Assembly: GCA_945878355.1 (NCBI GenBank)
Contig: CAMCTC010000004.1
Coordinates: 1 to 64,000, forward strand
Reading direction: 5' to 3'
Length of the DNA: 64,000 nt
Source: Bordetella parapertussis
GTDB lineage: Bacteria; Pseudomonadota; Gammaproteobacteria; Burkholderiales; Burkholderiaceae_C
Positions 34,479 through 43,189 of the stretch are shown piece after piece. The notes beneath the pieces were generated by a model. The model saw only the letters and a program-made list of their open reading frames with translations, was not told the DNA's origin and did no database searches. Position 1 is the first letter of the stretch. The number at the start of each line of letters is the position of its first letter. A program made the position numbers and the translations under genes.

Positions 34479-35255
34479 TCAGCGCCCGCCCTGGGCATCG
34501 TCCACGCGCACGGTGGTGCCGGTGACGAAGTCGGACGACGGTGAGACCAGAAAGAGCAGGGTGCTGTCGAGCTGAGCCGGATCGCCCAGCCGCTGCCTTG
34601 GAAAACCCTTGGTGATGTCGCCCATGCGCGCGAGCATGCCGTCCATCATCTCGGATGAAAACGCACCGGGAGCGATGGCATTGACGTTGATGTGGTAGCG
34701 CGCCCATTCCACCGCCAGCGTCTCGGTCATGCGCACCACGGCCATCTTGCTGGTGGCATAGAGTGCTGCGCCCCGACCGTCGTAGGCATAAGCGGCGCGT
34801 GATGCCAGGTTGACGATGCGACCCGGCTTTTCGGCCTCGATGAGTCGGCGCGCCACTTCGCAAGACAAGATCCAGGGGGCGCGCACATTGATGTCGAGCA
34901 CACGGTCGATCAACTCCACCGACATCTTGTGGGCACGTTGCGCGTCGGGGATACCGGCGTTGTTCACCAGGATTTGCACTGTTCCCAACTGCGCTTCGGC
35001 CTGCGCCACCACGTTCAGCAACTGATCGGCATCGGTGACATCGAGCTGCAGCGGCAATGCCACCCCGCCCGCGGCACGTATCTCTTCGGCAAGCTCTTGG
35101 AGTAGATCGATGCGACGGGCTGCGATGGCAACCTTTGCACCGCTGGCGGCCAGCACCAGGGCAAAGCGCCGTCCTAGACCGGCCGATGCGCCGGTGACCA
35201 GAGCGACCTGCCCACCGAGGTCTTGTGATGCGTTGGGAAGTGAAAATTTCGTCAT
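34479..35255 (-). CDS. Short-chain dehydrogenase/reductase
   Basis: A 258-residue classical SDR. The cofactor motif TGASAGLG is at 21-28, NNAG at 98-101, and the catalytic residues are S152, Y166 and K170 (YATSK). An Arg-Arg after the second strand (AARRID) favours NADP. Same operon as the aldo/keto reductase. Substrate unknown. Confidence 0.93.
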   Translation of the reverse strand: MTKFSLPNASQDLGGQVALVTGASAGLGRRFALVLAASGAKVAIAARRIDLLQELAEEIRAAGGVALPLQLDVTDADQLLNVVAQAEAQLGTVQILVNNAGIPDAQRAHKMSVELIDRVLDINVRAPWILSCEVARRLIEAEKPGRIVNLASRAAYAYDGRGAALYATSKMAVVRMTETLAVEWARYHINVNAIAPGAFSSEMMDGMLARMGDITKGFPRQRLGDPAQLDSTLLFLVSPSSDFVTGTTVRVDDAQGGR

Positions 35256-35277
35256 GAGTAGTTGTCCTGTGCTTGGG

Positions 35278-35604
35278 TCATTCGGTCAGTAGGCTCAGCG
35301 GCGCGCGGGTGAGGTCGCTCATGTTGCGACGGACGTCGAACATGCGGATCTGTAGATCGCTCAGCGCATTGTTGGCCCGCATGCGCGCGACGATCGGTCC
35401 GTCCATGTAGGCTTGCGCCGTCGTGTGGTCGGCAAACAGATAAATGCCGCCCGACAACTGCGCATCCGACGGATCGTCCAGCCAGATCTTCCACTGAAGG
35501 CCGGGCAGGTTCACGAAGGGGGCTGCGGTTTCGTCCGAGTAGCGTGAATCCCACTCAGCCCTAGACATGTCGGGGCGACGGTAGTTGATCTGCACGATGA
35601 CCAT
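35278..35604 (-). CDS. YdhR-like putative monooxygenase (dimeric alpha+beta barrel)
   Basis: A 108-residue protein starting MVIVQINYRRP, with the YdhR pattern of an N-terminal strand, the LPGLQWKIWL segment and GGIYLFADHTTAQAYMDGP. YdhR-like proteins fold as ferredoxin-like dimers and are called monooxygenases by similarity only. AGGAGACACAATC precedes the start. It is 22 bp upstream of the SDR gene. Confidence 0.85.
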   Translation of the reverse strand: MVIVQINYRRPDMSRAEWDSRYSDETAAPFVNLPGLQWKIWLDDPSDAQLSGGIYLFADHTTAQAYMDGPIVARMRANNALSDLQIRMFDVRRNMSDLTRAPLSLLTE

Positions 35605-35650
35605 GATTGTGTCTCCTTGTTTTCTTGCGATGGGCGATCGAAGCGACGCC

Positions 35651-35800
35651 TCTCAAGCAAATGTGGCTTTGCCACTTTGCTTGATCCCCACGGGGGGCGG
35701 CCGGCTTCGGCCGGCCTTGGGGCGCTCTCAAGCAAATGTGGCTTTGCCACTTTGCTTGATCCCCACGGGGGGCGGCCGGCTTCGGCCGGCCTTGGGGCGC
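35651..35800. repeat. Two tandem copies of a 75-bp GC-rich palindromic repeat
   Basis: Copy 1 is 35651-35725 and copy 2 is 35726-35800, and they appear identical over 75 bp. Each contains two dyads: CAAGCAAATGTGGC with GCCACTTTGCTTG, and GGCCGGCTTCGGCCGGCC. A third copy lies at 44377-44452. The right end is fused directly to the stop codon of the hydrolase gene (35801-35803). It resembles REP or terminator-like elements dispersed in Comamonadaceae genomes. Confidence 0.9.
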
Positions 35801-36547
35801 TCAGTTGGGGCAATGTGCGCGCATGAACGATCGTATTTGCCGCACCGCCAGCGCAATCCGCTCGACAGGCTCTTTCCACGGGTAGAGGCTGACCTCCGAT
35901 TGCGGTGCGAGCATGACCGACTCCATGGCCACTGCGTAGGGATGTGCCGGGATGTCGTCCGGCAGCACGAGCACCGGCTTTTGGCAGGCGCGCACAAAGT
36001 CGCGGCTGACGGTGAAGACGAAGTCATCATTGGCGCGATACATCCGGGTCAAGAATGCTTCGATCATCGTCGGCGTGATCTCGGGCCGGCGTGCAGTGAA
36101 CGCAGGCCCCCAACCCTTGGTATTGGATTGGTAGAAGAAGTCACGCATCTCGGGGCGCGAACCGCTGGGCTGCACGATCACGGCGGCTGCGATGCGATCG
36201 GGGGCGCGTTTGATCAGATTCCAGGTCATCGGGCCACCGATGCAAAAGCCCATGACCATGAATTGCTGGATGCCCAGATGGTCCATCAGGCCCAGCTGGT
36301 CATCGGCGAAGGATTCCCAGGGGCGGTCGATTTCCAGTGGGCCGGACGACTGACCGCCATTGGCATTGCGCAGATCGCTCGTGATGCAGCGATAGTCCTG
36401 GCTGAACTCATTCATCGGATCGAACGGACCTTTTCCGAGGAAGGATATGTCCGAATTCAGTCCGCCGCCCGGGATGATCAGCAAGGGAAAGCCGGTGCCG
36501 CGCTCCTCATAATGGATTCGGACGTCAGCTCTTTCGTAGAAGGGCAT
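35801..36547 (-). CDS. Alpha/beta hydrolase with a cysteine nucleophile
   Basis: A 248-residue alpha/beta-fold hydrolase. The oxyanion strand is LLIIPGGG at 22-29, and the nucleophile elbow is GFCIGG with C102 instead of Ser, as in dienelactone hydrolases. The canonical C-terminal GxGH is absent; SLYPWKEPVERI stands in its place, so the triad is uncertain. AGGAGG gives a strong ribosome site. It is the first gene of the operon; the tandem repeat lies between it and the YdhR-like gene. Substrate unknown. Confidence 0.85.
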   Translation of the reverse strand: MPFYERADVRIHYEERGTGFPLLIIPGGGLNSDISFLGKGPFDPMNEFSQDYRCITSDLRNANGGQSSGPLEIDRPWESFADDQLGLMDHLGIQQFMVMGFCIGGPMTWNLIKRAPDRIAAAVIVQPSGSRPEMRDFFYQSNTKGWGPAFTARRPEITPTMIEAFLTRMYRANDDFVFTVSRDFVRACQKPVLVLPDDIPAHPYAVAMESVMLAPQSEVSLYPWKEPVERIALAVRQIRSFMRAHCPN

Positions 36548-36981
36548 CGCACAGCCTCCTGTGATGATCCATCGGTTGTTGCTTCGATTGCTGTGAGCAG
36601 GAATTCAAGCATCTATTTATCGCCCGGCGCTAATCAGCGTTGGGGCTAGCCCAGCGCAATGCGGTCCTTGCACAGCGCTGCGACCTGTTCAGTGTAGACG
36701 GCGTGGCCCAAATGCGCCTGTCGTGGGGTTCGCTGGCCGGTTAGTACTGATCATCGGTGCTTTTCGGGGCCGCTCGATCGGGTCCGACGGCGGCGTCCCA
36801 TCAAGTGGTCGCCTACACCACTGTCGGCCAGCAGGTACGAGCCAGCGTGATGCCGATTCAAACTCAAGTGTGGAGCGGGTTTTCACCCGAGCTCAGCTGA
36901 CGGCAGGGGTGGCATGATGGTGTCGACTCCCTGTCCGTTTAAAGATCGGGTCGAGCCATCAAACTCCTAGAGGACCTAGCC
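36548..36981. other. Divergent intergenic region
   Basis: 434 bp between the hydrolase and beta-lactamase-like genes. A short minus-strand stretch ending at about 36646 reads HAVYTEQVAALCKDRIALG-stop, which may be a decayed C-terminus. Small hairpins such as CGCT-AATC-AGCG near 36630 are seen. No clear gene. Confidence 0.35.
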
Positions 36982-38148
36982 ATGAGCTTGAAAAAACGCG
37001 CAGACGAGTTGCTGCATGCCGCAGTTGCGGCCGGACAGGTGCCGGGTGTGGTGGCCATGGCGACCAATCGAGAGGGCACGATCTACGAGGGCGCCTTTGG
37101 CGAGCGTTTGCTTGGTTCTGGTCAGGCGATGACCACCGACACGGTGGGGTGGATGGCGTCGATGACCAAGGCGATCACTTCGGTGGCTGCGGTGCAGTGC
37201 GTCGAACGCGGTCAACTGAACCTTGACACGCCCGCCCTCGAGGTGCTGCCAGCCATCGGGGAGGCGCAAGTGCTGATCGGCTTCGACGACAAGGGCCACC
37301 CGCAGACACGCCCGCCCAAGCGCCCGATCACGCTGCGCCACTTGCTGACCCACAGTGCCGGTTTCAGCTATGAAATCTGGAACACCGACATGCAGAAGGT
37401 GCAGGCGGCATTGGGCATCCCCAGCGTCACCGAGTGCAAGAACAAGGCGCTGACGCTGCCGCTGTTGTTTGACCCAGGTGAGCGCTGGGAATATGGCATC
37501 AACATCGACTGGGCCGGCAAGATGGTCGAGGCGGTCAGCGGTCAGACACTGGGCGCGTACATGAAGGACAACTTGTTCGACCCGTTGGGCATGGACAGCA
37601 CCGCCTTCCGAATCACACCTGACATGCGCAGCCGTCTGGCCGGCACGCACCTGCGCGGACCTGACGGCAAGCTGGCGCCGTTTCCGTTCGAGCTTCCGCA
37701 GGAACCCGAGTTCGAGATGGGCGGCGGCGGCTTGTATGGCACGACAGGAGACTACCTGCGCTTTGTTCGGATGGTGCTCAACGGCGGTCAACTCGGCGGC
37801 GAGCGCGTGCTGACACCAGAGTCAGTGGTGTCGCTGGGTCTGAATCAAATGGGTGACTGCCGTGTCTACAACCTGAAAGCCGCCATCGGGCTGACCAATG
37901 ATGCCGAGTTCTTCCCCGGCGTGAACAAGAGTTGGAGCCTGGCTTTCCAGATCAACCACGAAGCGGCACCGACTGGCCGCCCCGCTGGCGGACTGATGTG
38001 GGCGGGCCTGGCCAATTCCTTCTACTGGATAGACCAGACCACCGGCATCGCCGGCGTCTACATGACGCAGATCTTCCCCTTCGCCGACAGCGGGTCTCTG
38101 CCAACCTTCTACAACTTCGAGAAGGCGGTGTACGACAGCTTGAAATAG
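36982..38148 (+). CDS. Serine hydrolase, beta-lactamase class C/esterase EstB family
   Basis: A 388-residue serine hydrolase. The nucleophile motif S-x-x-K is S60-M-T-K63 in WMASMTKAI, and the second-motif Tyr lies in WEYGIN. LRHLLTHSAGFSYEIW is the usual family segment. No signal peptide is seen, so a cytoplasmic esterase is more likely than a periplasmic beta-lactamase. GAGGA precedes the ATG. It may hydrolyse esters or lactones, such as those made by the Baeyer-Villiger-type enzyme nearby. Confidence 0.92.
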   Translation: MSLKKRADELLHAAVAAGQVPGVVAMATNREGTIYEGAFGERLLGSGQAMTTDTVGWMASMTKAITSVAAVQCVERGQLNLDTPALEVLPAIGEAQVLIGFDDKGHPQTRPPKRPITLRHLLTHSAGFSYEIWNTDMQKVQAALGIPSVTECKNKALTLPLLFDPGERWEYGINIDWAGKMVEAVSGQTLGAYMKDNLFDPLGMDSTAFRITPDMRSRLAGTHLRGPDGKLAPFPFELPQEPEFEMGGGGLYGTTGDYLRFVRMVLNGGQLGGERVLTPESVVSLGLNQMGDCRVYNLKAAIGLTNDAEFFPGVNKSWSLAFQINHEAAPTGRPAGGLMWAGLANSFYWIDQTTGIAGVYMTQIFPFADSGSLPTFYNFEKAVYDSLK

Positions 38149-38618
38149 CGGCGACCAAGCCCGCGCCTATTGAACCGATCAGCCGGGCTCAGGTTCGCGT
38201 TCTGGGCCTGCGGTTGTTCGACGCCGAGGCGGCGCGATCGAGCGCCGCCAAATGCGGAGATGTCGAGTCGACTGGCCAGCAGCATGATCGGGAGCGCGCC
38301 CAATAGGTGGAGGCGGGTTTCCTGCGCTGACTCCCGGGTGCGATGACGCCGTCACTTGGGCCCTGTCATCATCTGCCCGGGCAGCCACAGCGCGATCTCT
38401 GAAAACACGACCAGCAGCGCTACCAGCAGCTTCATCAGAAGCACGAATGGCGTGGCGCCTCGGATCACGTCGCCGGCCGTGATCTCGCATCATCAATTTG
38501 TATCGACGCCGACACTCAGCCAAACCGCTGCGGCGTCGTGGGTGCCGATCAAGCATGACTGGCGACCGGTACTTTCGCGCTGCCCCGACCTAGAGACCAA
38601 GGCGCGTCCAGCGCGTGA
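38149..38618. other. Intergenic region with the permease remnant
   Basis: 470 bp between the serine hydrolase and the convergent GST gene. Apart from the DctM-like remnant at 38352-38489, no coding sequence or terminator is recognised. Confidence 0.45.
38352..38489 (-). pseudogene. Remnant of a TRAP transporter large permease (DctM C-terminus)
   Basis: Forty-five codons ending in TGA at 38352 read ITAGDVIRGATPFVLLMK, followed by a hydrophobic helix with ALLVVFSEIALWLPG. This is the pattern of the last helix of DctM-type permeases (PF....LLxxFPxLxLWLP). Upstream in frame there are immediate stop codons (TGA at 38490-38495), so the rest of the gene is gone. It points to deletion of a TRAP transporter here. 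Confidence 0.5.
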
Positions 38619-39656
38619 TCACCCCAACAGCGGCAGGCAGCCGGTGGCATCAAGCCATTCGCGCACGCGGGCTGCATCCTTGTTGGGCAAGGCCGAGAAA
38701 CTCTCGCGCAGCCATTGCACGCATTTGCCTTGGTAGGGGAAGGGCTGCTGAGTCCAAGACTGTCCTTCCAGGTCGGCGTGCACCTCGGTCGCACCGTCCT
38801 TGAGGGCCTTCAGGTTGGCGAGCATCACCGGTACATAGGCGCGTCCGATCTCTCTGAGCAGGTCCATCACCGTCAGGGGCATCGCGCTGGCATCGACCCA
38901 GCCGGCCTCTGGAGGCTCCAGACCTGACAAGTCATCGACAAGATAGACCCAGGCATGGACTCGCGGTGCTTTGGCCAGCGTGAGCGCCGCTGGTGTCGGG
39001 TCAAAATGGGCCAACTGCGTGAGCTGGCCGTAGATCGCGAAGTCGCCACTGCCCGGCCTTGCGCCCAGCCAGAAAGGGTGCTGATGCAGGTGGCGCTCGA
39101 AGATCTCGAGAAAGCGCAGATAGCTGTCCTCGATCACGCCGGCGGTGGCTTGGCTGGAGCCGACATAGCGCAGCCGATGGATCTGGCGCTCGGCAAAGGC
39201 CTTCTGCATTTCTGCGACTTGTGCTGGCGCGGCGGTGATGCCACGCCATAGCGGCAGGATGGTGCCTGCTTTGTCGATGTCTTGCCGATAGTGCCAGCGG
39301 TAGTGGAACATCGCCTTGGTGATCCACTCGTCGCCATAGTCCTCGATCAGTTCATCGACAAAGCGCAACGCTGGATCCGTCGGAATGACGCTTCGACCCT
39401 GCAGCTCGCGTTCGAAGCGGCGGATGATCGGTGTGGAATCGGTAACGGCTTCGATCTGGCCTTGAACGTTGGGCAAGTAGAACGTGGGCAGCAGTTCGAC
39501 CTTTGGCTTCGGGAACGCACCGTGATCGCCCCGTTGCGAGATGATCAGCCGCGACGGCATCCGCCGGTAGCGCATCACCGCGATCATCTTGCGCGTGTAA
39601 GGGGAACCCGGTGCGCCTTTCAGCGGAATGCTGCTGGATTGGTTCATGTCGCTCAC
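38619..39656 (-). CDS. Glutathione S-transferase-like protein
   Basis: A 345-residue protein. The N-terminal thioredoxin-like part has GAPGSPYTRKMIAVMRYRR and QGQIEAVTDSTPIIRRFE. The helical part has DYGDEWITKAMFHYRWHYRQD and FWLGARPGSGDFAIYGQL. The SPYTRK start resembles the CPxC/SPYS active-site loop. It is longer than usual because of a C-terminal extension. GTG at 39656 or ATG at 39647 are both possible starts; no ribosome site decides. It lies downstream of the monooxygenase gene on the same strand. Confidence 0.82.
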   Translation of the reverse strand: MSDMNQSSSIPLKGAPGSPYTRKMIAVMRYRRMPSRLIISQRGDHGAFPKPKVELLPTFYLPNVQGQIEAVTDSTPIIRRFERELQGRSVIPTDPALRFVDELIEDYGDEWITKAMFHYRWHYRQDIDKAGTILPLWRGITAAPAQVAEMQKAFAERQIHRLRYVGSSQATAGVIEDSYLRFLEIFERHLHQHPFWLGARPGSGDFAIYGQLTQLAHFDPTPAALTLAKAPRVHAWVYLVDDLSGLEPPEAGWVDASAMPLTVMDLLREIGRAYVPVMLANLKALKDGATEVHADLEGQSWTQQPFPYQGKCVQWLRESFSALPNKDAARVREWLDATGCLPLLG

Positions 39657-39831
39657 TTTGTATGAAAATTTTCAGCTGAGTCTGCTTGGAGACCCGCCCC
39701 GCGTCAAAAGACTTGTCAAGCCCGAAAGGGCAGGTGAGCAGGGATCAAGCCCAAAGTGGCTGGAGCGGGGCGGGGCGGGTAGGGCGGTGGCCAGGACCGC
39801 ATCTCGCGACCGTGCCAACGTCCTGCCCAGA

Positions 39832-41580
39832 TCAGACGATGGGTACCCGCCTGGCCGCGATGGCGGCCGGCGAGATCACGTCCATGTCCAGCGGCACGCG
39901 CCAGCGCTCGGTCAAGCGCACCTTGGGCGCTTCCTTGCTGTCATTCGCGCCTTCCAGCGCAAAGCCCTCGTAGCCCTTCGTCATGACCTCGTTGCAGCGG
40001 TTGACGTAAATTGGAAAGCCGCCGATGTAAGGCATGAACACGCGCAGCCGACCAGGCACGTTCGTGCCCACGTACCATGAGCTGCAGGTCGAACGCAGCG
40101 AGATCTTCGACACATCGTTGACATGCTCGACCCAATCGTCTTCGTAGGTCTTGAGCGGCTCGATGGTCTGCGCGCCGACGTCGCGCAGGTGGCCGATGCA
40201 GTCGGCGATCCAGTCGACATGCTGTTCGATGGCCTGTATCAGGCTCGCGAGCACCGACGGGCTGCCCGGGCCGGCGATCACGAACATGTTCGGGAATCCT
40301 TCGGCGCCAAGGCCGAGGTAGGTGCGTGGCCCGGCTTGCCATTTTTCGCTGAGTGTCAGCCCGCTCTTTCCGGTGATCCGGATCCGGCTGAACGAGCCCG
40401 TCATGGCGTCGAAACCCGTGGCGCAAACGACCGCGTCCAGCGGATATTCCGTCCCGTTCGCCACGATCCCCTGCCGGGTGAAGCGTTCGACCGGACGCTT
40501 GGAGACGTCGACCAGCTTGACATGCGGCAGGTTGTAGGTCTCGAAATAGCCGGTGTCCACGCACAGCCGCTTGCAGCCAAAAATGTTGTCCGGACTCAGC
40601 AGCGCAGCGGTCGCCGGGTCCTTCACGAGAGAGCGGATCTTGCGGCGCGCAAAATCCGCGATGGTGTCGTTGGCTTCCTTCTCGAACAACAGATCGCCAT
40701 ACGCGCCGAGAAAAGGCAAGCCGCCACGCGACCAGGATTCCTCGTACTTGCGTTCGCGTTCTTCGGGCGTTGCGGTGAGCGCCGACTGCATGCTGTACGG
40801 AAAATAAACCCCGGTCGGCCGAGCCCGTGCCTTGGCACGCAGTGCAGGGTAGTCGGCCTTGGCAGCGAGCTCGGCCTCCGGGCTGATCTTGGCGTTGCGG
40901 GCCGGCACCGAATACGCCGCCGTGCGCTGGAACACCGTCAGCGCGGTGGCCTGGCTCGCGATCATCGGGATCGACTGGATCGCTGAGGATCCGGTGCCGA
41001 TCACGCCCACGCGCAGCCCTGTGAAATCCACGCCCTCATGCGGCCATTCGCCGGTGTGATAGACCGGCCCCTGAAAGTCCGACAGGCCTTCGAATTGCGG
41101 TTTGTTCGCGGCCGACAGGCAACCCACAGCGAGGATGAAGAACTGCGCGTTGACCCGGTCGCCGCAGTCGGTCTCGACCGACCAGCGCTTTGCGCCTTCG
41201 TCGAATGTCGCTGCGGTCACGCGTGTCTCGAAGCGCATGTCGCGCCGCAGATCGAACCGGTCGGCAACATGGTTGGCGTAGGCGAGGATCTCGGGCTGAG
41301 GGGAATACTTTTCCGACCAATGCCAATCCTGGTCGAGTGCTGGCGAAAACGAATAGGAGTACTGCATGCTCTCGACATCGCAGCGCGCGCCCGGATATCG
41401 GTTCCAGTACCAGGTGCCGCCGACATCGCCGCCCGCCTCGTAGACGCGCACCGACAAACCCATCCCACGCAGGCAGTGCAGCATGTACATGCCGGCGAAA
41501 CCTGCACCGACGATCACGACGTCGAACTGCTCGTCGCGCTCCGCCGCTCGACTTTGTCCTGAGGCTGGTCCGGAATTCAT
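39832..41580 (-). CDS. Flavin monooxygenase, Baeyer-Villiger type
   Basis: A 582-residue enzyme with two Rossmann motifs, VVIVGAGFAG (21-30) and VIGTGSSA (193-200), and the BVMO fingerprint FQGPVYHTGEWP at 169-180. It should use NADPH and FAD to insert oxygen into cyclic or linear ketones, giving esters or lactones. GGAGAGCGC precedes ATG 41580; upstream ATG codons lack this. The GST gene follows it, and a serine esterase is near, which fits ketone to ester to acid. The natural ketone is unknown. Confidence 0.94.
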   Translation of the reverse strand: MNSGPASGQSRAAERDEQFDVVIVGAGFAGMYMLHCLRGMGLSVRVYEAGGDVGGTWYWNRYPGARCDVESMQYSYSFSPALDQDWHWSEKYSPQPEILAYANHVADRFDLRRDMRFETRVTAATFDEGAKRWSVETDCGDRVNAQFFILAVGCLSAANKPQFEGLSDFQGPVYHTGEWPHEGVDFTGLRVGVIGTGSSAIQSIPMIASQATALTVFQRTAAYSVPARNAKISPEAELAAKADYPALRAKARARPTGVYFPYSMQSALTATPEERERKYEESWSRGGLPFLGAYGDLLFEKEANDTIADFARRKIRSLVKDPATAALLSPDNIFGCKRLCVDTGYFETYNLPHVKLVDVSKRPVERFTRQGIVANGTEYPLDAVVCATGFDAMTGSFSRIRITGKSGLTLSEKWQAGPRTYLGLGAEGFPNMFVIAGPGSPSVLASLIQAIEQHVDWIADCIGHLRDVGAQTIEPLKTYEDDWVEHVNDVSKISLRSTCSSWYVGTNVPGRLRVFMPYIGGFPIYVNRCNEVMTKGYEGFALEGANDSKEAPKVRLTERWRVPLDMDVISPAAIAARRVPIV

Positions 41581-41893
41581 GCGCTCTCCGTTATCTGTGA
41601 CAAGGATTTTGTGGCTCATAGCGAACCGATTGATTCTAATGCTGCGGGTCGGTGCGCATCCTCTGGCTGGGGTGAAGCAGCCGGCTGCGTGAGGGCTTGT
41701 GATCAAACGGGGCCCACATCGCAGCCGACCCCGCGGCGAGGGTCAGTGCGCTGTTTGAGCGCGTGGACACGCGCGTGGAGAGTTCGCCATTCGCTGGACT
41801 GTATAGACTGCACACCCAACACACCGGCAATCAGCGCACGGCCTCTCGCCAGCGTGTGGCCGTGACAGACATTCATCACCTAGACTCCCCAGC
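41581..41893. other. Divergent intergenic region
   Basis: 313 bp between the monooxygenase and the acyl-CoA dehydrogenase-like gene. It must hold two promoters, but no clear box pair, operator dyad or small gene is seen. Confidence 0.4.
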
Positions 41894-43093
41894 ATGGACG
41901 CACACAGTCTTTACTCGACGCAGGGACGTCGCTGGCAGCCGCCGCAGCATCTGGCGGCCTTGCTTCCCGACATCGGCGCGCAGGCAGCCGCCGCTGACCG
42001 ATCGCGCACCATCGCGCCCGAACTAATCCGCGCCCTCAAACGCAACGATGTCATGCGCTTGTCGGGCAGCACGGAACTGGGTGGACTCAATGCCACGGTG
42101 CTGGATATCGGCAACGAACTGCGTGGTGCCGCCGTGGCTTGCACCTCTACCGCCTGGTGCCTGTGGAACCACCTGTGCACTCTTCACCATTTCACGGGTC
42201 TTCTTGGGCCACCGCAGTTGGATTTCTTGGGCGGTATCGTCAGCCGACAAGAGTGGGTGTGTTTTCCCGCAGGCGCCTCCACAAAGGTCAAGGCCAGCGC
42301 CGAGGGCGATCGCACGCTGCTGACTGGGGTCGCGGCGTTTGGTTCTGGGGCGCGTTACGCAGACTGGGCAGGCGTGGTCTTCAGCGGACCCAAGCCGGGC
42401 ACCTTGGGTTTTTCGATGGCCGATTTGCACGGTCCGGGGGTGCGCATCGATGCCACCTGGGAGGCCATGAGCCTGCGCGCCTCTGCCACCGATCACCTCT
42501 ACTACGATCAGGTGGCTGTGCCGAGTGATCGGGTGGTGCCATGGATGCCCATGTATCGAGCCTTGTTTCGCAACCCCGACTATGCGGTCATTCATCCGCG
42601 TTATCGCGAGGATTGGGTGGCGCTGTCGGTCTTGTGGCTGGGGGCGATGGCCACAGGCGTCGCCGAGATCTGCTTTGAAGAAACGGCTGGCGGCATCCGC
42701 GAAAGAGTGGCCATTTTCGGCACCAAGATGGCCGATCGACCCACTGTTCATGTGAACCTCGGCCGTGCGCGTGCGCTGATCAATGCCGCCACTGACACGG
42801 TGTACGCAGCAATGGCCGAAACCGATGCGCGAATTCAGGCGAAGGTCATACCCACTGAGGGTGACTATTTTCGGCAAACCTCGGCCGGCATGCAGGCCGT
42901 GCTGTTGTGCGATGAGGCGATGAACCTGGTGCTGCGGGTGCTCGGTGGCAATGGCCTGCGCGAAGGCACGGACTTCGAGCGGCGCTACCGGGATTTCCGG
43001 GCCATGCCGCTGCACATCAACGGGCATGTCGACCGCATCACCGAACAACTTGGGCGAATCAGTCTGGGGCTTGAAACCCAGAACCCGTTCTGA
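41894..43093 (+). CDS. Acyl-CoA dehydrogenase/flavin-dependent hydroxylase family protein
   Basis: A 399-residue protein with the acyl-CoA dehydrogenase fold. It has the pattern of the group D monooxygenase (HpaB/HsaA-like) side of the family: N-terminal helices with LRGAAVACTSTAWCLWNHLCTL, SLRASATDHLYYDQVAVPSDRVV in the middle, and a C-terminal VLGGNGLREGTDFERRYRDFRAM. It lacks the usual SEP-GSD motif and the catalytic Glu of mitochondrial enzymes. A two-component hydroxylase or a desaturase is possible. No ribosome site is seen. No flavin reductase gene is adjacent. Confidence 0.82.
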   Translation: MDAHSLYSTQGRRWQPPQHLAALLPDIGAQAAAADRSRTIAPELIRALKRNDVMRLSGSTELGGLNATVLDIGNELRGAAVACTSTAWCLWNHLCTLHHFTGLLGPPQLDFLGGIVSRQEWVCFPAGASTKVKASAEGDRTLLTGVAAFGSGARYADWAGVVFSGPKPGTLGFSMADLHGPGVRIDATWEAMSLRASATDHLYYDQVAVPSDRVVPWMPMYRALFRNPDYAVIHPRYREDWVALSVLWLGAMATGVAEICFEETAGGIRERVAIFGTKMADRPTVHVNLGRARALINAATDTVYAAMAETDARIQAKVIPTEGDYFRQTSAGMQAVLLCDEAMNLVLRVLGGNGLREGTDFERRYRDFRAMPLHINGHVDRITEQLGRISLGLETQNPF

Positions 43094-43189
43094 ACGCTGC
43101 TGCTGTGGCGTCTTGACCCAAACAATTCTGAGCAGGCTTGTCTGGTCGGGCGAAGCCCCAGATCTCAAACTCGACCAATGGCTCAGGTC

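Noticed and set aside
39739..39765. GGATCAAGCCCAAAGTGGC, similar to part of the 75-bp repeat
   Set aside because: Only about 18 bases match and the GC-rich dyad is missing, so it is not counted as a copy.
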